From Candidatus Poribacteria bacterium (lineage in GTDB: Bacteria > Poribacteria > WGA-4E > WGA-3G): 64,000 nt of DNA. The translations under genes were made by a program, and so were the position numbers. Below the pieces are notes generated by a model. The model was not told the DNA's origin and searched no databases. It saw only the letters and a program-made list of their open reading frames with translations. Shown piece by piece: positions 52,701-60,554 of this stretch (positions within the stretch are counted from its first letter, which is position 1; every line of letters starts with the position of its first letter). Location: NCBI GenBank assembly GCA_026702755.1, contig JAPPBX010000031.1, positions 84,227 through 148,226 of the forward strand, in the 5' to 3' direction.

Positions 52701-53614
52701 ACCCGCTTACTGCGCGTGTCGCCATTAATCGATTCTGGCAAAACGTCTTCGGCATGGGGATTGTGAAAACATCAGAAGATTTCGGCACACAAGGCACACC
52801 GCCGGTGCATCCGGAACTTCTCGATTGGCTCGCGACCGAATTTATTGCGTCTGGGTGGGATGTGCAAACGATGCTGAAATTGATGCTCACCTCGGCAACA
52901 TACCGACAGAGTGCACAGGTCACACCTGAAAAACTGGAGCGTGATGCGGATAACGCCTTGCTCTCCCGCAGTCCGAGGTACCGACTCGATGCTGAAATCG
53001 TGCGTGATAACGCGCTTGCCCTCAGCAATTTGTTGTATACCAAAGTTGGGGGTCCGAGCGTCAAACCGCCGCAACCGGACGGACTCTGGAAAGCCGTAGG
53101 GTTTACCGGATCGAATACCGACACGTTTGTTAAAGATACCGGTGCTGATAAAGTGTATCGCCGGAGCCTCTATACATTCTGGAAGCGCACGGCACCGCCG
53201 CCACAGATGAACATTCTGGACGCACCATCACGGGAAGCCTGCACAATCCGTCGTGAACGTACCAATACACCGATGCAGGCGTTAATGCTGATGAACGATC
53301 CGCAGTTCTTTGAAGCGGCGCGCGCTTTTGCAGAACGCACCATCAAGGAGGGTGGCGAAACACCGGAAGCACGCATCGCTTACATCTTTGAGATGGCAAC
53401 CGCCCGCCTCCCGAAACCGAAGGAGGAGACCTTGCTACTGGAGACGTTCCAAATCCACCACCAAGAGTTTGAGGCGAACCCAGAAGCAGCCAAAGAACTG
53501 ATTGCTGTCGGTGAATCACCACCTGATGAAACTTTAGATGCAGTCGAAGTTGCTGCATGGACGATGATTGCAAACCTAATTCTCAATCTGGACGAAGTCC
53601 TAAATAAGGGATAG
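49763..53614 (+). CDS. PSD1/DUF1549/DUF1553 cytochrome-like protein with acidic insert
   Basis: 1283 aa from the GTG at 49763, which has GGGAGAG just before it and starts with a signal peptide (KIANTTIPLIALLACFCLAV). Upstream ATGs at 49652 and 49727 have no ribosome-binding site. Domains in order: PSCyt1 with haem motif CYACH (Cys53-His57); DUF1549 with a second CAQCH (Cys341-His345) followed by DHKYDPI; an acidic Thr/Glu/Ala-rich insert (about residues 512-602); a PA14-like sugar-binding segment; DUF1553 (RVAINRFWQNVFG). Proteins like this occur with DUF1501 sulfatase-like partners in planctomycetes and relatives and are thought to process polysaccharides in the periplasm. Confidence 0.9.
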   Translation: MKIANTTIPLIALLACFCLAVLGLSTASAEHHETEQANINYNLDIRPILANNCYACHGPDAKARQANLRLDTKAGAFSEPSGYPIIVPNKPEESELHLRIISDDDTYRMPPAGFNKTLTPEQIEAITQWIREGAKWEEHWAFTTPVSQTPPDVKNDGWVRNPIDAFILSRLEKEGLQPASEADKRTLIRRLSFDLTGLPPTREEIHQFLADDSPDAYEKVIDAFMAKPEYGEHLARFWLDVARYGDTHGLHLDNYREMWPYRDWVIEAFTKNMPFDQFTIEQLAGDLLPEPTLEQKIATGFNRCHVTTSEGGSIDEEYYVQYAIDRADTTSSVWMGLTVGCAQCHDHKYDPITQKEFYQLYAYFNNITENAMDGNRKDSPPVVKLPTPEQEAELAAFDEQITELDAQTKAPIPELDATQIAWENRIPHWTTLKPTSLSSKGGATLEVLEDNSILASGTNPEQETYEVIVDLPPGKWSAVRLEGIKHESLPKGGIGRSSNGNVVLTDFALFIAPPAPDDSETPAETESTDTEANAETQAEAGSTVDADTEEAQAENTPAAETETEAETESETTADTEAEGTPTDDASVEGETESTDPDDPWTPIQVVQAWADHEQVMGEGNLGGVIANAIDDKPETGWALDRRNQNRQAIFLVAAPFGTEGGQLKIRLKHEFDLRQKQLGRFRLALTDAATIYPIGSKIGLGNWHAAGPFTAEHGNLAFYQVYEPETKNVNTGATYEVNGKTIKWEQQTHWVDEQVHNDIVGENSATYLFRNISSVTQQKALLHIGSNDALKVWMNGTELLAKNVQRDAAADQEQVQVNLKPGNNTLLLKVVNYSGPSGFYFRLESAPPMIPSNIVDIAGTSRGERETAQKDQIRDYYRRNIPLDKTVNENAQRAFADLKDLFADLSEVQGKRNTLDGSLTTTLVMQEREEPRGAYVLARGEYQNREEQVYPQTPAILSPMPEDTAPNRLGFAKWLLSPEHPLTARVAINRFWQNVFGMGIVKTSEDFGTQGTPPVHPELLDWLATEFIASGWDVQTMLKLMLTSATYRQSAQVTPEKLERDADNALLSRSPRYRLDAEIVRDNALALSNLLYTKVGGPSVKPPQPDGLWKAVGFTGSNTDTFVKDTGADKVYRRSLYTFWKRTAPPPQMNILDAPSREACTIRRERTNTPMQALMLMNDPQFFEAARAFAERTIKEGGETPEARIAYIFEMATARLPKPKEETLLLETFQIHHQEFEANPEAAKELIAVGESPPDETLDAVEVAAWTMIANLILNLDEVLNKG

Positions 53615-53642
53615 CAGGACATATCACTTGCCCTTCTACATT

Positions 53643-53696
53643 TTAACCATCTACTCGTGCATTTAAATATTGTATCAGAGACGAGTAGATGGTTAA
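53643..53696. terminator. Perfect 16-bp inverted repeat between DUF1549 and DUF1501 genes
   Basis: TTAACCATCTACTCGT (53643-53658) and ACGAGTAGATGGTTAA (53681-53696) are perfect complements, with a 22-base loop. Immediately after it come two GC hairpins (CGCAAGCC...GGCTTGCG and GCGGTT...AACCGC). It may be an attenuator or terminator setting expression of the downstream DUF1501 gene, or a repeat element. Confidence 0.5.
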
Positions 53697-53758
53697 CCGC
53701 AAGCCCACACGCGGCTTGCGTCAGTGCGGTTTGTAACCGCGCAAGGAGTTAGTACACA

Positions 53759-55237
53759 ATGGACCCAATTAAGGAATACCTGAAACTTGAAACCCGTCGC
53801 CAATTCTTCGGGAAATGTGCGTCGGGACTCGGTGGTGCAGCACTCGCTTCGCTGCTGCCAAACGTTGTCGCCAATGCGCTCGAAAGCCAAGCGAAACCGA
53901 GATTCGGAGGTCTACCAGAGTTACCACACTTTGCGCCGAAGGCGAAACGTGCTATCTACCTATTCATGTCCGGTGCACCGTCCCAATTGGATCTCTATGA
54001 TTACAAACCGGATATGGGAAAATGGTTTGATACCGACCTCCCAGAATCCGTCCGGATGGGTCAACGTCTCACAACGATGACATCAGGACAGGATAAGTTC
54101 CCTATCGCGCCCTCTATATTTGAATTCAAGAAATATGACAACGGTGGCGACGGTGTATGGATTAGTGAATTGTTACCGCACACTGGAGCGATGGCGAAAG
54201 ACCTTGCGATTATCAAGACGGTACACACTGAGGCGATCAATCACGATCCGGCTATCACCTTCTTCTGTACCGGTGATGAAAGTCCGGGTAAACCGAGTCT
54301 CGGCGCGTGGCTGAGTTATGGACTCGGCAGTGAAAACAGGAACCTACCTGCCTTTATTGTGATGAACGCCACATGGAGCGGTCCGAAGGGTGCACAAGCA
54401 CTCTATAACCGTCTCTGGGGCTCTGGCTTCCTTCCCTCAGAACACCAAGGCGTGCTGTTGCGGAGCCAAGGTGATCCGGTGCTGTTCCTCTCGAATCCAG
54501 AAGGGGTTAACGAAAAAACAAGGAAACAGATGCTGGATACCCTCGTTGAACTCAATAAAGAACTCTACGAGGAAGTAGGCGATCCAGAAACGCATGCTCG
54601 TATCTCTCAATACGAAATGGCGTTCCGTATGCAGACAAGCGTTCCCGAACTTGCCGATCTGTCGGATGAACCCGAGCACGTCTTGGAGATGTACGGACCA
54701 GAGGTCAAAACTCCCGGCACATTTGCCAATTGCTGTATCCTTGCACGTCGGATGATGGAGCGTGATGTCCGCCTCGCCCAGATCTTTCATCGCGGTTGGG
54801 ATCAACACGGTCAGCTGCCCACGAACATCCGTAATCAGGCGCGCGACATTGACCAACCCTCGGCTGGACTCGTCCAAGACTTGAAACAGCGCGGGATGCT
54901 GGACGAAACCTTAGTCGTCTGGGGCGGTGAATTCGGACGAACCGTCTACTGTCAAGGTACGCTTACGCCCGATAACTACGGACGCGACCACCATCCGAAA
55001 TGCTTTACACGCTGGATGGCTGGCGGCGGTATTAAGGGTGGCGTTGTCCACGGCGAAACCGATGACTTCAGCTACAATATCGTCAAAGACCCTGTTCACG
55101 TCCGGGATATCAATGCTACGATTCTCCACCTCCTCGGCATCGACCACGAGCGGTTAACCTTTAAATTCCAAGGGCTTGACCATCGATTGACAGGCGTTGA
55201 AGAAAAAGCACGTCTTGTCACGGAGCTCTTGGCATAA
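53759..55237 (+). CDS. DUF1501 family protein, Tat-exported
   Basis: 492 aa. The N-terminus carries a twin-arginine signal, [20 protein letters not shown], as most DUF1501 proteins do. The fold is sulfatase/alkaline-phosphatase-like: [20 protein letters not shown] near the start, [15 protein letters not shown] near the middle and [20 protein letters not shown] near the end carry the conserved metal-binding His/Asp positions. It is the standard partner of the PSD1/DUF1549/DUF1553 protein upstream. AAGGAG precedes the ATG. Both act outside the cytosol; enzymatic activity is not established for the family. Confidence 0.9.
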   Translation: MDPIKEYLKLETRRQFFGKCASGLGGAALASLLPNVVANALESQAKPRFGGLPELPHFAPKAKRAIYLFMSGAPSQLDLYDYKPDMGKWFDTDLPESVRMGQRLTTMTSGQDKFPIAPSIFEFKKYDNGGDGVWISELLPHTGAMAKDLAIIKTVHTEAINHDPAITFFCTGDESPGKPSLGAWLSYGLGSENRNLPAFIVMNATWSGPKGAQALYNRLWGSGFLPSEHQGVLLRSQGDPVLFLSNPEGVNEKTRKQMLDTLVELNKELYEEVGDPETHARISQYEMAFRMQTSVPELADLSDEPEHVLEMYGPEVKTPGTFANCCILARRMMERDVRLAQIFHRGWDQHGQLPTNIRNQARDIDQPSAGLVQDLKQRGMLDETLVVWGGEFGRTVYCQGTLTPDNYGRDHHPKCFTRWMAGGGIKGGVVHGETDDFSYNIVKDPVHVRDINATILHLLGIDHERLTFKFQGLDHRLTGVEEKARLVTELLA

Positions 55238-55253
55238 TCCGAAATGGTATTTT

Positions 55254-55273
55254 GGCGCGCTTTCAGGCGCGCC
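55254..55273. repeat. GC-rich hairpin after the DUF1501 gene
   Basis: GGCGCGC and GCGCGCC enclose TTTCAG, followed by TATTTAC. It could help end the upstream transcript, though its design is that of the dispersed GC hairpins. Confidence 0.5.
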
Positions 55274-55338
55274 TATTTACTAAGAAAAAGGTTGGAGATA
55301 TTGTTTCTTAAGCACGCCAATTAAAACTTAGGAATTGA

Positions 55339-56544
55339 ATGAAAAAATTAAAAGCAATTGTTGTTGGTGCTGGCTGGTCGGCTGAAGGGCACACGAAAGC
55401 GTTCCAACATTACGGTGTTGAAGTCTTAGCTATCTGTGCTCGTAAACCGGATGTCGTGCAAAAAGTCGCCTCTCAATTAGGGGTCGCTGAAGCTTCAATC
55501 AATTGGCGTGAAAGCCTGTTGAAACACAAACCGGATATCGTTGCACTCACAACACCTGCAATTTTGCGGACCGAGGTCATCCAACTGGCGGTAGAACTCG
55601 GATGCCATATCATCTGTGAAAAGCCCTTAGCACTCACCGCAGAGGAAGCAGGACACATCTACAACCTCATCAAAGACACAGGACTGAAACACGGCTTTGC
55701 TGCGACACACCTATACGATCCAAGTGTCGCTTACGTCCGTCAATTGCTGACGCAGCAAAAAGTCATCGGCGAACTAAAGGAGATTGATATCGGATACAAG
55801 CGTCGGATGTCAAGTACGTCCTCTTCAAAGATGGTAAAACCGTGGAATTGGATGACCTCATTGGCGCACGGTGGGGGAGTGTTGAACAACGGACTCACAC
55901 ATCAGCTCGGTATGCTGGAACGGATGACAGGCATGAAAATTGTTTCTGCTGTCGGTGAAGCCAGAACCTTTATCAGAGAAGCACCGGTCGTGCCAGAGAT
56001 TCGTGATTTTCGAGTGTGGAGTCGTAAAGAACTTACGCCCGAAGAAGCATCCAAATTTGAATGGCGGGTCTGCGATGCTGAGAGTAATTTCTCGGCACTT
56101 TTTTGGATGGCGACCGACACCACTAACCAAACGAACTCTCCACAAAAAATCTTGGCGACCATGCGGACACATCCGGGTGTGCCGACGGATACACCTACCG
56201 GAGGCTGGTATTTCTACGGTAGCAACGGAACGCTGGTCGGGGGAGGCAGACATATCTTATCTCCGATTACGTTGTATAATATGGACCCGCAAACCGCACC
56301 TAAAAATATCGATGAGACTGCTGAGGAATTGTCTGTCCCCAAGCAACACATCGATGACTTGCCCCGTATTGGCGACGACATCCAAAATAAATGGACTGCG
56401 CTTGTTCGGGATTTCCTCGCGGATATCGAAAATCGTCCACACGAACCCTATCTGACTTTTCAAGATGGTTGGCGTTATCAAGTCGCTATTGACGCGATTC
56501 GGACAAGCAAAGGATGGACACAGATCCCTGTAAGGGCTGGATGA
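55339..56544 (+). CDS. Gfo/Idh/MocA-family oxidoreductase
   Basis: 401 aa. The N-terminal Rossmann motif is VVGAGWSAEGH and the family's EKP motif is intact (IICEKPLALTAEEAGHI). The C-terminal domain includes TSLAHGGGVLNNGLTHQLGM. The last codons (encoding VRAG) and the stop fall inside a GGGCTGG/CCAGCCC hairpin (56534-56552), so the repeat has become part of the reading frame. A sugar or polyol substrate is likely but not specified. It is 100 bases after the DUF1501 gene. Confidence 0.87.
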   Translation: MKKLKAIVVGAGWSAEGHTKAFQHYGVEVLAICARKPDVVQKVASQLGVAEASINWRESLLKHKPDIVALTTPAILRTEVIQLAVELGCHIICEKPLALTAEEAGHIYNLIKDTGLKHGFAATHLYDPSVAYVRQLLTQQKVIGELKEIDIGYKRRMSSTSSSKMVKPWNWMTSLAHGGGVLNNGLTHQLGMLERMTGMKIVSAVGEARTFIREAPVVPEIRDFRVWSRKELTPEEASKFEWRVCDAESNFSALFWMATDTTNQTNSPQKILATMRTHPGVPTDTPTGGWYFYGSNGTLVGGGRHILSPITLYNMDPQTAPKNIDETAEELSVPKQHIDDLPRIGDDIQNKWTALVRDFLADIENRPHEPYLTFQDGWRYQVAIDAIRTSKGWTQIPVRAG

Positions 56545-56552
56545 CCCAGCCC
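56534..56552. repeat. GC hairpin that encodes the end of the preceding gene
   Basis: GGGCTGG (56534-56540) pairs with CCAGCCC (56546-56552); CTACC follows. The preceding gene stops inside the loop, showing that a repeat can supply coding sequence at a gene's 3' end. Confidence 0.5.
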
Positions 56553-56646
56553 CTACCAAACACGGAAACGATACCCTAAATTATGAAATCTACCGCAACC
56601 TTAATTTACAAACGGCATCCGACACCTTCATCCCTCTGGAGGTATC

Positions 56647-58116
56647 ATGCCTAAACTGGTTGTCAAGAACTTTATAAATATCCGTGAAGCAGAGATCGAT
56701 ATGGATAAAACCTTAGTGGTTTTTATTGGTGAGACAGCCAGCGGGAAAAGTGTCCTCGCGAAGTTATTGTATTTCTTCCAAGAGTTAATCCGCGACTTTC
56801 GGCAACACATCAGACAAATCAATACGCACCCCTCAGAATATTTGCAAACTCCCGGGCAAGAAATGTCCACGGTATTCCAGACACAAATCGCCCGCAAATT
56901 CCGAGAGTTTTTTGGTGATGCCGAGGGGGTCTCAAAACCGGTTGCGAAAAGTCAGGAGACTACCGGACAAAAATCGACTGAGGAAAAAGAGGGAACCACA
57001 AAACCCTTTGAAATCACTTACCACTATACACGGGAAAGTGCTATCAGACTGACGATAACCGACGAGAAAACGCTTCATATTGCGTTACCCGATATTATGG
57101 AGGAAGTCGAAAGTCTCTGTTACAACTTACTGGATAAATTGAAAGAGGTTAACTTAAAACAACTTGAGAGTGCCGTAACAGAGACCAATTCACTTGTCCA
57201 AACAGATACAACCTCAGAAAACGCCCAAGACACCCAAAGTGCCGATCGGTTCTATTATATTCTGAACATGGCGATCGGAATGAGTGACATCACTGAGAAA
57301 TTAGCCGGTAAATATCGCGACAGCCTTTTTATTCCCGCAGATAGAAATATTGCTGCCAACTACCCAGATGCCCTTAAAAGGATTTTTTATGGTGGCATAA
57401 AAAGCGATCTTCACACGCGCGCCGCAGCCCGTTCACGCGTGAATCTCCATCTCATCGCACGCTTTTTGGAAAAAAACGAAGAATTCCTTGATACTTTTAG
57501 TACACAGAACTTTCGGAACCTTTTTAACCAAAGAATCGAGGAGGAATCAGATGAAATCGATAAACCGATGATGGAATTCCTACTGAAAAAAATTTCTTAC
57601 ATCTTAAACGGCAAATATGAAACAATCGATGAAATTTCCCAATCGAGGCTCTTTTCGCATCCAACCGGCGAAAATACAACTTTTTTAGAACATGCGTCGA
57701 CAGGGCAGCAAAATGTTATCCGAATTCTACAAGATGTGTTCATGAGCATGCTTTACAATGAAATAATCTTTCGCGTGATTGAAGAACCGGAAGCACACTT
57801 ACACCCAAAAACACAGAAACATCTCATGCACATCATCGCCTTGATGCGAAACCACATTGACAGCCAAATCGTTTTGACAACCCACAGTCCGTATCTTTTG
57901 GCGGTCCTCAAAAACCTTTTAGCCGCCGGACAACTGGCACAAAAGAATCCAGACGCTACGACTGAGATAGAAGCGCGTGTCTCAAAGTTATGTTGGCTAA
58001 CAGCCGACGATGTCGAAGTCTACCACCTCAAAGATGGAATAAGTCATCCGATTGTTCAACCTGAAAAAGAACCGGTTCTCGAAAATCCGCTTGCGGACCT
58101 TCTTACAGAATTTTAA
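56647..58116 (+). CDS. AAA_15/AAA_21-type ATPase next to a channel gene
   Basis: 489 aa. Walker A GETASGKS is at residues 28-35. The central part is divergent and long (about residues 60-330), with a Ser/Thr/Gln-rich variable stretch around 85-105 and 180-200. The signature-like STGQQNVIRIL, Walker B FRVIEEPEAHLHPKTQ and H-loop LTTHSPYLLAV close the active site. No TOPRIM domain is attached. GGAGGTATC precedes the ATG. The channel-like gene starts 43 bases after its stop. In many two-gene defence pairs an ATPase of this class controls a toxic effector; here the effector would be the channel. That is inference from context. Confidence 0.8.
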   Translation: MPKLVVKNFINIREAEIDMDKTLVVFIGETASGKSVLAKLLYFFQELIRDFRQHIRQINTHPSEYLQTPGQEMSTVFQTQIARKFREFFGDAEGVSKPVAKSQETTGQKSTEEKEGTTKPFEITYHYTRESAIRLTITDEKTLHIALPDIMEEVESLCYNLLDKLKEVNLKQLESAVTETNSLVQTDTTSENAQDTQSADRFYYILNMAIGMSDITEKLAGKYRDSLFIPADRNIAANYPDALKRIFYGGIKSDLHTRAAARSRVNLHLIARFLEKNEEFLDTFSTQNFRNLFNQRIEEESDEIDKPMMEFLLKKISYILNGKYETIDEISQSRLFSHPTGENTTFLEHASTGQQNVIRILQDVFMSMLYNEIIFRVIEEPEAHLHPKTQKHLMHIIALMRNHIDSQIVLTTHSPYLLAVLKNLLAAGQLAQKNPDATTEIEARVSKLCWLTADDVEVYHLKDGISHPIVQPEKEPVLENPLADLLTEF

Positions 58117-58159
58117 CTGCCCGCCATCTCACCATACAAAATCAAGGTAAAAGAGACAG

Positions 58160-59317
58160 ATGTACGAGAAGCACGGAGAAACAATCAAAGCACAAGCCTT
58201 CCTTGACGCATTACAAAGCGATGCTGCATCAGTCACCTTCACGAATTGTACGATTGAAGGAGTTGTCGATTTATTTTTTAGAGAATGGGAACGGGACGAA
58301 AACCAACGGATCCTTCTGAATAAGAAACTTTCTTGCATCGGGTGCACGTTTAAAAACATCGTCAATTTTCGGATGGTCGTCTTCCAAGAAGAGGTGGATT
58401 TTCGGCGCTCCCTCTTTGAAGCAGATATTGACTTCGATGAAGCCATTTTACAAGGTCCTTGTGCCTTCCGCGAAGCCATCTTTCAGAGGCGTGCTGACTT
58501 TCATAGTGCGACCTTCCATAAGAGTGCCAGTTTTTGGCGGGCAAGATTTCACAATGTCGCTGATTTCCATAGGGCTCAATTCAGGGAAAACGCCGTCTTC
58601 CACGAGGCTAATTTTCTAATTGAAGTCAATTTTCGGCGCGCGCTGTTCCAAGGAACACTCGATTGCACAGGTACATGGTTTCCTGAAGCGACAGCGTTCA
58701 ATAACGCCACATTTTTCGGTACCGCTAACTTTACCGCTGCGCAGTTTGTCTCTGTTGCTGCCTTTCGCGATATTCAATATATTCCAGACACACTTTTTCA
58801 TGCAGTGAAATCGAAATTCAGTAGAAAACAGCATCATCCCACAGCGTTCTATTTGGATAGCCGACACGTAGACGAAGTCGCGAACCCTTTTTTTAAACGG
58901 TATGTCGCCGATCAACAGTTCACACGCGCGTTCAATCAGGCGAACCCTATACTGGCAAAGTTATGGCGATGGAGCTCCGACTATGGACGGAGTCTTGCAC
59001 TTTGGGCATCCTGGTCCCTCTTCTTCGCGTTTCTGTTCGCGCTTGCGTACATGCCGCTTCCGGCATGGACACCGACTTGGATGCAGGACTGGTCGCCTCG
59101 CTTTCATCAGACGACGGGTATTTACAGCGGTGAACCCTTAACCTTTTGGAACTGCTTCTACTTTAGCGTTGTCACCTTCACAACGCTCGGTTTTGGTGAT
59201 GTCGTCGCGGACAATGCTGCTGCGCGTCTCCTCGTTACGTTGGAAGTCATTTTTGGGTATTTGATGTTAGGGGGGTTAATTAGTATCTTCTCAAACAAAT
59301 TGGCAAGTCGGAGTTAA
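58160..59317 (+). CDS. Pentapeptide-repeat protein with C-terminal two-TM potassium-channel pore
   Basis: 385 aa. Residues about 55-220 are pentapeptide repeats with central Phe, e.g. VDFRRSLFEADIDFDEAILQ, ADFHSATFHKSASFWRARFH; these stack into a right-handed beta helix. A first membrane segment follows (SLALWASWSLFFAFLFALAY, about 275-295), then the pore loop with selectivity filter TTLGFGD (341-347) and a second segment (LLVTLEVIFGYLMLGGLISI, about 355-375). This Ion_trans_2 layout predicts a tetrameric K+ channel with a helical cap. The ATPase upstream could gate it. Alternatives: a solute-sensing channel unrelated to defence. Confidence 0.82.
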   Translation: MYEKHGETIKAQAFLDALQSDAASVTFTNCTIEGVVDLFFREWERDENQRILLNKKLSCIGCTFKNIVNFRMVVFQEEVDFRRSLFEADIDFDEAILQGPCAFREAIFQRRADFHSATFHKSASFWRARFHNVADFHRAQFRENAVFHEANFLIEVNFRRALFQGTLDCTGTWFPEATAFNNATFFGTANFTAAQFVSVAAFRDIQYIPDTLFHAVKSKFSRKQHHPTAFYLDSRHVDEVANPFFKRYVADQQFTRAFNQANPILAKLWRWSSDYGRSLALWASWSLFFAFLFALAYMPLPAWTPTWMQDWSPRFHQTTGIYSGEPLTFWNCFYFSVVTFTTLGFGDVVADNAAARLLVTLEVIFGYLMLGGLISIFSNKLASRS

Positions 59318-59341
59318 TCCACTACAGACAAGGAGGTGTTT

Positions 59342-60400
59342 GTGAAACAAAGTTTAACCGAGTTCACATTCACGGTTTTGATATTAATAAATATCACAGG
59401 GTGCTCGGTGGTTCGGTTCGCCGAAACCCGGATTGGGTACGGAGTTAAGAAAGCCAATAAAACCAAGATGGATCTGGATTTTCAACTCGGATTTAATGTA
59501 ACAAACCATAGCCTCAGTGTAACGCTGGAACATCAGCCTTATACCATATATAAACCTCGGATAACCCTCACCGATCTTGGTGTTGGTCTCGCCTCCCTGG
59601 GGCTTTTGGGAAAGGTTCTCTATGACAATTGGGATCATGACTATACATTCACCTTTGTCGATGATACATTTGATTGGTACGGTTCAGAACCGTGGGAAAA
59701 AGCAGTGATGATTGGGGTACCAGCGGACATTCTGCTCTACTGGACTTTCTCATATCCATTTGATCGAAGAGCCATAAGGACCGCAAGACAACCTCTGATA
59801 AATCATCCGTACCGCATTGAACTCCCAGATTACGATGATATTGGCATAGATTATAGGACAACAAGCGGGGCTGAGTATATTGAAATCAAGGATTTTCTGG
59901 AAAAGCTCAAAAATCGTTCAGTCCTCCAAGATATTAAATCACAAGACATCATATCACTCCAGTTTCGAGCCTCTACCCAAGTAGGGAGAAAAAAGCACAG
60001 CAGAGACTACACAGTTTCAGGCATCATCATACCGAATTTAGATCCACCGACCCCGATACAGCCTCCACCACCTCCTGTATCACAAGTTGAAGTAGATGTA
60101 CAATGGATCGAACACCGTTTGCGGGTCGGTGAAAAGGCGACATTAAAAGTCACCGTAAAAAATTCGGACCAAACTACGCTTGCAGAATTCGCGGCTATAA
60201 CTGACAGTTCCAATCCGCGCTTCAACAACTGGAAACTAAAATTTGGTGACATCGCGCCTGGAGCGTCAGTAACAAGAGCACTGGGTTTTAGTACAGACTC
60301 AGAGATGGCACCCCAAGAAGTACATGTTACCTTGCGTTTTGAAGCAGCCAACAACTTAACCCATCCGGAAATTCAGAAAACACTTTCCATTGTAGAGTGA
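59342..60400 (+). CDS. Lipoprotein with CARDB-like C-terminal domain
   Basis: About 352 aa from the GTG at 59342, which has AAGGAGGTG just upstream. The signal (FTVLILINITGC) gives a lipobox with Cys21. The N-terminal half has no family I recognise; it includes a hydrophobic stretch LGVGLASLGLLGKVLYDNWD and a membrane-like ADILLYWTFSYPF. A Pro-rich linker (PPTPIQPPPPPVSQ) leads to a C-terminal beta sandwich with VGEKATLKVTVKNSDQTTLA, a CARDB/adhesion-like fold. It is 24 bases after the channel gene. Outer-membrane or periplasmic location is inferred. Confidence 0.6.
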   Translation: MKQSLTEFTFTVLILINITGCSVVRFAETRIGYGVKKANKTKMDLDFQLGFNVTNHSLSVTLEHQPYTIYKPRITLTDLGVGLASLGLLGKVLYDNWDHDYTFTFVDDTFDWYGSEPWEKAVMIGVPADILLYWTFSYPFDRRAIRTARQPLINHPYRIELPDYDDIGIDYRTTSGAEYIEIKDFLEKLKNRSVLQDIKSQDIISLQFRASTQVGRKKHSRDYTVSGIIIPNLDPPTPIQPPPPPVSQVEVDVQWIEHRLRVGEKATLKVTVKNSDQTTLAEFAAITDSSNPRFNNWKLKFGDIAPGASVTRALGFSTDSEMAPQEVHVTLRFEAANNLTHPEIQKTLSIVE

Positions 60401-60423
60401 AATACTGCCCCACGCGAAAAGAC

Positions 60424-60451
60424 TTGATTTATCCAACCTTTCATGTATAAT
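60424..60451 (+). promoter_or_regulatory. Putative promoter of the WD40-caspase gene
   Basis: TTGATT (60424-60429) and TATAAT (60446-60451) are 16 bases apart. A hairpin AACCTA...TAGGTT (about 60513-60531) lies in the leader before the ATG at 60555. Confidence 0.55.
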
Positions 60452-60554
60452 TATCATAGACAATGTCAAGTTTGACCATAACTAAGCGATCTTTTGATGG
60501 GACTTAGGGATAACCTATCCATATATAGGTTAGTAATGCCAACACGCGAATCAG

